In this document: positions 56,759 through 64,000 of the stretch, piece after piece | Numbering within the stretch: position 1 is the stretch's first letter | Layout of the letters: each line of letters starts with the position of its first letter | Assembly: GCF_963082655.1 (NCBI RefSeq) | Contig: NC_081555.1 | Coordinates: forward strand, 92,209,819 to 92,273,818 | Direction: 5' to 3' | DNA length: 64,000 nucleotides | From: Stomoxys calcitrans | Lineage: Eukaryota > Arthropoda > Insecta > Diptera > Muscidae | Notes under the pieces: model-generated | The model's input: the letters and a program-made list of their open reading frames with translations, nothing else | The model's database searches: none | Told to the model about the DNA's origin: nothing | Position numbers and translations under genes: made by a program

Positions 56759-59548
56759 ATGCCAAGTAATACTGCTTATGGTTCCAGAGATATTCTAAAC
56801 TGTATGATTAGAATTCTTAAAAACCAGAAATCAGGATTAACGATTGTCCACATCAATGCCCAAAGTCTAAATAATAAATTAGATGAACTTCGTGATATAT
56901 TTGTTAACTCTGATATAGATATAATATGTATATCCGAAACCTGGTTCCATCCTGAAATATCTGACAATTTGTACTCTTTACCGGGATATAAAGTTTTGAG
57001 AGCTGATAGGCACTCCCATGCTGGTGGAGTTGCAATATATTTAAAAAACTGTATCCACGGTACTATAAAACTGAAGTCTGAGCAAGGCAACTGTATTGAA
57101 TACCTCTTTGTTGAAATAACTGGCATTTCTAACTCGTCAATGCTTATTGGATGTGTATATAGGCCCAACAGCAGCACACCGTTTGACATGCTGATATCGT
57201 GCCTTGAAAGAATATCATTACGATATAATGATATTGTTATTGCGGGAGATTTTAACAGCAATATTTTAATTGAAACGCAATTTTCTGATGCTATGGAACT
57301 TCTTGATCTGGTACCTACTAACCGCTCTGTTCCAACCCATTTTACTAATCATTCGTCTACTCTTTTGGACATTTTCTTTGTGAACTGTGAGTCAAAGGTT
57401 CTTTTATATGACCAAATTGCTGCACCGGCTTTTTCTAAACATGACTTGATATTTCTTGTGTATGACTATCACATAAATCAACAAGACGAGGCAATTACAT
57501 TCCGTGATTTTAAAAAACTGAACTATAATCTTCTTAATAGCCTTACTGATAATGTCGAATGGGATTCTATATATCAGTTAAATTCTGTGGATGACCAAAC
57601 AGCATTTTTGCAGCATTATATTAGCTTAATATATAGTCAATGTGTTCCTGAAAAAACCATTACCATAAAAAATCAGCAACCTCCATGGTTTAATGAACAG
57701 CTACGTGCACTAATCGATGAAAGAAATATTGCATACAAACGATGGAAACGATACAGAACAACACAACTGCATGAGCGCTTTAAGTGTGCCAGGCGAAATG
57801 TTGGGAAAAGCATAAACGAGGCCAAAACGCTATTCTTTCGGAAAAAATTTCTGAATGCTGTTAACAGCAGATCTAAATGGAAGGAAATTCGTAAAATTGG
57901 CATAGGAGCGAAAACAAACACCAACTTTCCGCCCAATCTAAACATCAATGAACTGAATGAGCATTTTGTATCTGTTTGCTCTATATGTCCCCATGAAAAT
58001 ATATATGAAAATATGAACACTGTACAAGTGGAAAATCCATTTTCCTTTTGCTGTGTAGACCAAACTGACGTTTTGAACAGCATACTCTCAATAAAATCTG
58101 ATGCAACTGGAACTGACGGAATAAATCCAAGATTTATCAAAATTATCATGCCAAAATTGCTGCCATATGTAACATATATTTTCAATACTGTTCTGACCAA
58201 GTCCACCTTTCCGCATGAATGGAAGCTCGCTAAAATCATACCGACTAGAAAATCGAATAATGAATACCGCCCCATTGCAATCTTACCGTTCTTATCCAAA
58301 GCGCTAGAATGCATAATGGCGAATCAAATCGAACAATTCCTGTGCACTCAAAATCTATTATCAGAATGGCAATCTGGTTTTAGAAAAAAGAGAAGTTGCA
58401 CATCTGTCTTAATAGACGTTGTTGAAAATATTAGACAAAATATGGACAACAAGATGGTATCTTTTCTCCTTCTATTGGATCACAGTAAAGCATTTGATAC
58501 TGTAAATCATCAAATTCTTGTAGTCAAGCTCTCAAAACTATTTAATTTTTCCCGAACTGCCTGTCAACTGATATCATCGTACCTGTCTCAAAGATCTCAG
58601 TCCGTATATTGTAATGATATCTGGTCAAATACGCTTCATGTTCCAAATGGTGTGCCCCAAGGCTCAATCCTGGGCCCATTGTTATTCACCATGTACATTA
58701 ATGATCTGCCCGATGTACCTTTAACATGTAAGATACAAATGTATGCTGATGACGTTCAACTGTATACCTGCACGAAACTGAATGACTTTCAAACATGTAT
58801 TTCTAATGTAAATAATGATTTGAATTTAATATATTGTTGGGCTGTTAATAATGCCTTACGTTTAAATCCTACCAAATCTAAGCTGATCATCATACACAAA
58901 AGAAGTGTAACAATCCCTGACCAAGTTGAAGTAAAGATTGAGAACACGATTGTAAACCGTGTTCAAGCAGCAACAAACTTGGGTTTAACATTCAACTCTA
59001 CCTTAACTTGGACGAATCATATAAATGCAGCTGTGGGAAAAGTTCGTGGTATGCTGCGGAATATGTGGGCAGCTCGTCTGTCAACTCCTTTCGAAATTCG
59101 TATGCTACTTGCTAAATCTTACTTAATCCCAACTCTTCTATATAATTGTGAATTATTTGCAAGTTGCAGTGCTGATGACAATAGGAAAATCAAAGTTGCC
59201 TACAATGATATTGCACGATATGTATACAACAGACCACGGTATGACCACATATCACAATTTGCTTATCAGATTTTTGATCTTTCAGTTGAAAATTTACTAA
59301 ATGTTAAATGCTTGCAATTACTACATAAGGTTATTTATAACAAAGAACCTGAATATCTTTACAAACACCTACAATTTGCTAGATCAAATCGAGGGCGCAA
59401 ACTGATTCAACCTAGATTTGAATCTCAAATCACTGAAAGGCAATTTATTGTAAACAGTACTCGTCTCTGGAACACCCTCCCATCATATATACAACTCATA
59501 AGCAATGCTATTGAATTCAAAAAGGAGCTACATGATTATTATAAGTAG
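56759..59548 (+). CDS. CR1-group ORF2: endonuclease and reverse transcriptase
   Basis: 929 aa from the ATG at 56759; a TGA at 56750-56752 closes the frame upstream, so this is the first AUG. APE-type endonuclease about residues 20-230: 'VHINAQSLNNKLDELR', 'CISETWFHP' (Glu 60), 'GCVYRPNS', 'AGDFNSNIL' (Asp 164), and 'FSKHDLIF' where others have SDH. RT about 450-760: 'NEYRPIAILPFLSKALE', 'LLDHSKAFDTVNH', 'PNGVPQGSILGPLLF' (PQGS 633-636), 'QMYADDVQLY' (YADD 662-665). The C-terminal part ('LLHKVIYNKEPEYLYKH', 'STRLWNTLPSYIQL') is the usual conserved tail of this group. Target-primed reverse transcription is the expected role. No stop or frameshift, all catalytic acids present. Confidence 0.9.
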   Translation: MPSNTAYGSRDILNCMIRILKNQKSGLTIVHINAQSLNNKLDELRDIFVNSDIDIICISETWFHPEISDNLYSLPGYKVLRADRHSHAGGVAIYLKNCIHGTIKLKSEQGNCIEYLFVEITGISNSSMLIGCVYRPNSSTPFDMLISCLERISLRYNDIVIAGDFNSNILIETQFSDAMELLDLVPTNRSVPTHFTNHSSTLLDIFFVNCESKVLLYDQIAAPAFSKHDLIFLVYDYHINQQDEAITFRDFKKLNYNLLNSLTDNVEWDSIYQLNSVDDQTAFLQHYISLIYSQCVPEKTITIKNQQPPWFNEQLRALIDERNIAYKRWKRYRTTQLHERFKCARRNVGKSINEAKTLFFRKKFLNAVNSRSKWKEIRKIGIGAKTNTNFPPNLNINELNEHFVSVCSICPHENIYENMNTVQVENPFSFCCVDQTDVLNSILSIKSDATGTDGINPRFIKIIMPKLLPYVTYIFNTVLTKSTFPHEWKLAKIIPTRKSNNEYRPIAILPFLSKALECIMANQIEQFLCTQNLLSEWQSGFRKKRSCTSVLIDVVENIRQNMDNKMVSFLLLLDHSKAFDTVNHQILVVKLSKLFNFSRTACQLISSYLSQRSQSVYCNDIWSNTLHVPNGVPQGSILGPLLFTMYINDLPDVPLTCKIQMYADDVQLYTCTKLNDFQTCISNVNNDLNLIYCWAVNNALRLNPTKSKLIIIHKRSVTIPDQVEVKIENTIVNRVQAATNLGLTFNSTLTWTNHINAAVGKVRGMLRNMWAARLSTPFEIRMLLAKSYLIPTLLYNCELFASCSADDNRKIKVAYNDIARYVYNRPRYDHISQFAYQIFDLSVENLLNVKCLQLLHKVIYNKEPEYLYKHLQFARSNRGRKLIQPRFESQITERQFIVNSTRLWNTLPSYIQLISNAIEFKKELHDYYK

Positions 59549-59720
59549 AAATTGTATGTAGTCTAGTAGTATAAGTTATAATTAAATTATTTATTTATTT
59601 TTTTATAAGTTATAGTTTATAATGGAATTAATTGATGAAACTGCACTGTTGTGAACCAGCACAGTAAAATATAAGATATAATCTTGTTGTGCTTGGTGTT
59701 AAATAAATGAAATGAAATGA

Positions 59721-59871
59721 AAATGAGAATGGACGAACAGACGGACGAACATGGCTAGATCGACTTAAAATATCATGATGATCAAGAATATAAACTCCAT
59801 GCGGTCTTACATGAATAATACGAGGAGTTAGAAACAGAATGAAGAAATGAGTGTACCCCCACAAATTTTTA
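59721..59871 (-). mobile_element. HINE, split by CR1-group LINE (right part)
   Basis: 'acgaacagacggacgaacatggctagatcgacttaaaatatcatgatgatcaagaatata' continues the HINE left end (reverse) from 55327. It stops near 'gtgtacccccacaaattttta', where a MITE follows. Confidence 0.65.
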
Positions 59872-60103
59872 ATGGGTTGCCCAAAAAGTAATTGCGGATT
59901 TTTTAAAAGAAAGTAAATGCATTTTTAATAAAACTTAGAATGAACTTTAATCAAATATACTTTTTTTACACTTTTTTTCTAAAGCAATCGTAAAAGTTAC
60001 AACTGATAACTGACAGAAGAAAGAATGCAATTACAGAGTCACAAGCTGTGAAAAAATTTGTCAACTCCGACTATATGAAAAATCCGCAATTACTTTTTGG
60101 GCA
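59872..60103 (+). mobile_element. Mariner-type MITE (copy 3 of 3)
   Basis: 'atgggttgcccaaaaagtaattgcgg' to 'ccgcaattactttttgggca'; TA on both sides. The right terminus lacks the last few bases (acccaa) seen in the others. The interior matches copy 1 with small differences ('aatcgtaaaagttacaactg'). Confidence 0.75.
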
Positions 60104-60358
60104 TAAATTATGACATAATTATCTAAACAAATAAAATATTATATTACTGATAAATGAATTAGACGATCTGATCTGATCATGAGAATGAATATCACCAGAA
60201 AATGATGAATTTTTATAGATAACAAAAAAAAATTGCTTTTGTCACTGACAACACGTGGTATATATTCCAAGTATGGCTAATGCTATCATCAATGCCGTAG
60301 TGTTGTTCTCTTACCTCCCGTCTATAGCGCGTAAAGTACATAAATTTGACACTATAAG
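60104..60358. other. No gene seen
   Basis: AT-rich unique DNA between the MITE and the LOA-like 3' end. Confidence 0.4.
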
Positions 60359-60989
60359 GCTACGTTAGGTTTAAGTTGCAGTCTGCCATCAGACTCACTT
60401 AGATGTTTTCGGCCATTGTGATACCACAGGAACAGAAGAAGTAAGATACCTTCTACTTCCTACCGTTGAACCATCCATATTGCTTTAAAAAGCCCAAAGC
60501 TTGGGAATGTTCACATCCGCTAAAACGGAGAGGTTCTTAAAGAAATGAGAACCTAAAGTGGAACTCCTTCTGACTGTTAGTGCGGGACACACACGCAGAA
60601 GGTGTTCTATAGTCTCTTCTTCTTCGACGTCCTCACAGCTTCTATAAAAGTCGTTGCTGGCAATCTTCAGTCTGTCAGCATGTTTTCCAATTAGACAGTG
60701 ACCTGTCATGGCGGACACAATGACTGAGACGTCTGTTTTAGCCAATGACAGCAAAGCAGTAGGCCTCCTCAAGTCTAGATTGGGCCACATAGCTTTGGAA
60801 TGCTCACAGCCCCCTCTTTGTGACCAGCTATCATTCGTTCTACTTCGGGCGTGGTACTGAAAACTTATCTTACATGTCGCTAGAGTCTTCCGATTCCAGT
60901 ATCCCTAGAATGTGTAAGGTAGTTCCTAGTCTCTCAAGTTCGTCCGCTTTACAATTCCCCGGGGTATCTCTGTGGCCCGGCATCCAGAA

Positions 60990-61330
60990 CAGGTGAATTT
61001 TGAACTGTTCATTCATCTCGTTGATAGATCTGCGACAGTCGAGGGCGGTTTTTGTGTTCAGAAATACGTTCTCCAGGGATTTAATGGCTGCCTGGCTGTC
61101 TGAGAAGATATTAATGTCAATGACATTAATGTAGTAATGACATTATATCTTATCCATTCCATCACTTCCTTAATTGCAAGGATCTCTGCTTGATACACAC
61201 TGCAGTAATCGGGTAACCTCTTCGATATAACCAATTCTAGATCTTTAGAGTACTACCCCCAAAGCCCACCTGGTTGTTTAGTTTGGAACCATTCGCATAG
61301 AAGTCTGTGTAACTTCTGTTACCAGGGATA
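60990..61330 (-). pseudogene. LOA-like RNase H, catalytic Asp changed
   Basis: 'SYTDFYANGSKLNNQVGFGG' is the start of RNase H, but the catalytic TDGS has become ANGS. Then 'YQAEILAIKEVMEWIRYNV' keeps the Glu. Frameshifts follow. The linker in front is inflated by the 115-bp triplication. Confidence 0.65.
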
Positions 61331-61340
61331 TCATAGTTCC

Positions 61341-61690
61341 AATCGGTTCTATCAGGAATAGTGGTACAGTAATTTTTATCAAAAAGCGGCTCAGGTAGAG
61401 TGTAATCCACACTGCCTGGAACATCGGATATTGTATCAAGGGATATCGTAGTTCCAATCGGTTCTATCAGGAATAGTGGTACAGTAACTTTTATCAAAAA
61501 GCGGCTCAGGTAGGGTGTAATCCACACTGCCTGGAACATCGGATATTGTATCAAGGGATATCGTAGTTCCAATCGGTTCTATCAGGAATAGTGGTACAGT
61601 AACTTTTATCAAAAAGCGGCTCAGGTAGGGTGTAATCCACACTGCCTGGAACATCGGATATTGTATCAAGAATAGCACAGTGTCCGTAGC
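61341..61690. repeat. 115-bp direct repeat, three copies
   Basis: 'aatcggttctatcaggaata' begins at 61341, 61456 and 61571. Copies 2 and 3 are nearly identical; copy 1 differs slightly (aatttttatc). 115 is not a multiple of 3, so each copy shifts the frame. Confidence 0.9.
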
Positions 61691-61899
61691 CGCCACATGA
61701 CCAATGAGAAAGCTCTCCAAGCCTCACGGCAGTGCTCGCTGTAATTTGCCTAACCACAATATCCAAAGGCATAAGATGTAGCATTAAGTTCAGTGTATCA
61801 GATGGTGTCGTCCTATGGGCTGTGATGCACAAACTTGGATCCGGTTAAGTATTGAGCTGTAGGTGGACTTTTGAAGTGCCGTCCACCAGACCACAACAT

Positions 61900-62853
61900 C
61901 ATATAGCCTTATAGATCTCACAACTGCAGTATATACCCAATGTATGACATGCGGTCCCAACATTTGCCAATGGCTCTCTTGCAGGAGTATAGGGTAAGAA
62001 TTGACTTTCTTGCCCTTTCCAAAATGTTAGAATTGAACTTCAATTTCCTTTCCAGCAAAACACCCAGGTATTTTGCACTTTCTGTAAATGAAACATTCTC
62101 TCCACCCAAGGAAACAGGTTCCACTGTAGGCAACTTGTATCTCCAGCTGAAAAGAACTACTTCTGTCTTGCACGAATTTATACCTAGACCACTGTCGGTA
62201 GACTACTTTGCTGTTGCACGTTGGACTTCCTGAAGTATATCTCTTACAGTGCTGGAAAACTTTCCCCTAACCGTAATTGCCACGTCATCAGCATACGCGA
62301 CCACTTTTACGCCTTTTTCTTCCAGAGACAATAATATATTGTTAATGACTATATTCCAAAGTAGAGGAGACAGTACACCTCCTTAAGGTGTTCTTTTGTT
62401 GACCCATCTTTTTTGATCCGCAGATTCCAAGCCTGCCGTAATGTATCTTTTAGTAAGTAAGTTATTCATAAACTTTCATACGGTAGACTTGATGCCTAGA
62501 AACTCTAAGTCCTTCGTGATTGACGTCGGTTTAACATTAATGAAAGCACCTTCAATGTCAAGAAATGCTACCATTGCATATTCCTTGACAGCGAGAGAAC
62601 CCTCTATGTAGCCGACTAGGTCGTGAAGGGCTGTTTCAGTGGATTTGCCTCTAACTACAATAAATACATGGTGCCGCCGCGACAGGCGATCTCCAGGTAT
62701 CTTTGCCCTAAGATATGTTTCTATCGACTTCTCAAGAGTCTTCAGCATAAAGGATGACAGACTAATAGGACGGAAATCTTTCGCCTTCGTGTGGTAGGGT
62801 TTTTCTGCTTTCGGAATGAAAATTACCTTAGTGTCCACAGGTATATACGACAT
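61900..62853 (-). pseudogene. LOA-like reverse transcriptase, decayed
   Basis: 62853-62476: 'KVIFIPKAEKPYHTKAKDFR' then 'PISLSSFMLKTLEKSIETYL', 'KSTETALHDLVGYIEGSLAV' and 'AMVAFLDIEGAFINV' (box A). Box B reads P-stop-GGVLSPLLWNIVINN (about 62390-62345), a CAA-to-TAA change in the usual PQGG. Box C 'VVAYADDVAITVRGKFS' (about 62310-62260) is intact. 'LGGENVSFTESAKYLGVLLE' follows in 62133-61918. Confidence 0.75.
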
Positions 62854-63450
62854 GCTGATACAAGCAGAGTATATCTCCCTAAGTCAAGGAGCCAGTGTAT
62901 CGGACACAGCATGTAATTAAACCGGTTTTAGAACATCACTGCCTGGGGACTTAAAGAAGTCTAAACTTCCTATCGCCCAAAGGACAAAATTTCCCTAATA
63001 TCCTTCGACGAATACACACCAGTGATAACCTCTTCTGGCGCCACGTTATCCGTTGGAGAGTTTCCCGTAAAATGTGTATCAACGAGTAGTAGAACTACTC
63101 GTTGATACAGTTTCCTCACTATACATTCTCTGACTTCTGAATATACCACACCGTAATAGGTCTAGAGGACAGAATTCCTCAGATGTATCCTCCACGGAGC
63201 TGCAGAATTCCATTAAGGATTTGTTTTGAGCCTTCCTCAGCCCGCCCTCATATTTTGTTAGCTCAGCTTTAAAGACGTCCCAATTTTGTGATGCCCTTGT
63301 GGCTTTCGCTCTGTTGAAGAGTTTTCTGCAGTCCTTCCATAGACCAACCTGTTCTGGGGTCCACCATGGCGGTCGCTGTTTTCCTCTGACTTGGGCATGC
63401 TGACACAAGTGAGTTATTCAGGACCTTCGTGATCGGCTTGACCATTATGT

Positions 63451-64000
63451 AAAATCGGTTTATAAATTCACCTTTTATAGGCCTAAAACCTTAAATCGAG
63501 ATATCGGTATGTATGGCAGCTATATCCGAATCTGGACTGATCTGGTCCGTATTCTGCACTCCTTCCATAGACCAACTGGGATGCCGAGGAGCCATACACA
63601 ACGTGGTATACAAAATTTCAGCGAAATCGGACAATAAATGAGCCTGTTATGGGTCCAAGACTTTAAATCGAGAGATCTGTCTATATGGCAGCTATATCCA
63701 AACCTGGACCGATCTTGGCCGTATTCTACAAGGAGCCTAACACAACTCACTATACCAAATTTTAACGAATAATAGGCAATAAGTGCGCCTATCCAATAGC
63801 GGACCATGATGAACAAGGACATCAAAAGACCTTACACAATCGCAGACCAAAATTTCAGCGAAATCGGATAAAAAATTTGAATTTAATGAGCCTTTGACCT
63901 TTAATCGGCAGATCGGTCTATATGGGGGCTATATCAATATATAGTCCGAACTTACCTACCTATGGACAAAAAAAGAATCTGTGCAAAGTTCCAGCTCAAT
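63451..64000 (-). mobile_element. HINE core array, runs off window
   Basis: Units with 'tatcggt-tgtatggcagctatatccgaatctg' and 'aaatttcagcgaaatcgga-aataaatgag'. Includes 'ctatggacaaaaaaagaatctgtgcaaagttccagctcaat' at the end, which matches 22597-22640 near the inverted left end of the HINE at 20669-22815, so the terminus should lie just outside the window. Confidence 0.7.

Larger units (their letters stand above)
55328..59720 (+). mobile_element. CR1-group non-LTR retrotransposon, near full length
   Basis: 5' UTR about 55328-55604, ORF1 55605-56555, 203-nt gap, ORF2 56759-59548, 3' UTR with a terminal (AAATGA)n-like tail (about 59703-59720). Both ORFs are uninterrupted. It lacks RNase H and has a coiled-coil ORF1, matching the CR1/L2/Kiri/Crack/Daphne assemblage; I cannot choose the clade without a tree. 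Integration split a HINE at 'tcgacaga / acagacggacgaacatgg'; target duplications were not clear by eye. Possibly recently active. Confidence 0.85.
60359..63450 (-). mobile_element. LOA-like LINE, minus strand, 5' truncated
   Basis: Minus strand: linker 63408-63079 ('KQRPPWWTPEQVGLWKDCRK'), RT 62853-62000, RNase H about 61300-60990, C-terminal 'RSCEDVEEEETIEHLLRVC' (60650-60590) and 3' end near 60359. ORF1 and endonuclease are absent (5' truncation at about 63450). Several frameshifts and one nonsense change in an RT motif make it inactive. A 115-bp segment is triplicated at 61341-61690. Confidence 0.75.

Noticed and set aside
57673..58314. 213-codon minus frame opposite CR1 ORF2, and 161-codon frame at 56776-57261
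   Set aside because: Shadows of the intact ORF2 on the other strand.

Overview
The window looks like genomic DNA of a higher fly (Schizophora). A calyptrate such as a muscid is my inference; nothing in the sequence names the species. Reasons: Helentron/DINE-type repeats with tandem-repeat cores, RTE, LOA-like and CR1-group LINEs, mariner MITEs, a tRNA-derived SINE, an intron-bearing tRNA-Tyr, and one glutamine-rich exon with a good fly-type splice acceptor. Almost everything else is repeat. No bacterial-type operon, CRISPR array or prophage is present. Most long reading frames are translations of satellite units or shadows of retroelement genes.

Layout. 1-2159 is the left copy of a segmental duplication; the right copy is 18952-21027, offset 18951. 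A 200-N gap at 2160-2359 is followed by a broken BEL/Pao pol remnant. 3050-6026 is a Helitron-like element full of about 130-bp units, with a Tc1/mariner fold-back inside it. 7.2-11.8 kb is a HINE (Helentron-associated) array interrupted by a decayed RTE retrotransposon and a small mariner MITE. 12.4-16.3 kb holds a LOA-like remnant, two head-to-head SINEs and a complete HINE (14033-15511). 16.3-18.6 kb is a second, deleted RTE. 18.6-24.1 kb is duplication copy 2 plus two HINEs. 24.5-34.5 kb is mostly Helitron-like arrays, interrupted by tRNA-Tyr (29208-29304), SINE pieces and HINEs. 35622-38176 is a large HINE with a three-unit higher-order repeat. 39.5-45.7 kb is a patchwork of RTE and LOA-like pieces.

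Host genes. Only two host features are convincing. One is tRNA-Tyr(GTA) with a 24-nt intron. The other is an apparent last coding exon on the minus strand (46533-47782), whose product ends in a PDZ-ligand-like TAV. A 29-bp minisatellite (about 48179-48669) lies in the intron just upstream of that exon.

Best-preserved mobile element. At about 55328-59720 a CR1-group non-LTR retrotransposon has two uninterrupted ORFs: a coiled-coil ORF1 protein and an endonuclease plus reverse transcriptase with YADD. It sits inside a HINE. Around it are a broken plus-strand LOA-like element (48.8-53.6 kb, itself hit by a HINE and a TIR element) and a minus-strand LOA-like element (60.4-63.45 kb). The window ends inside another HINE array.

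The structure that recurs most is a tandem unit of very nearly 153 bp, shared by HINE cores that are otherwise quite divergent. All comparisons were made by eye; alignments and database searches would be needed to fix family names and exact borders.
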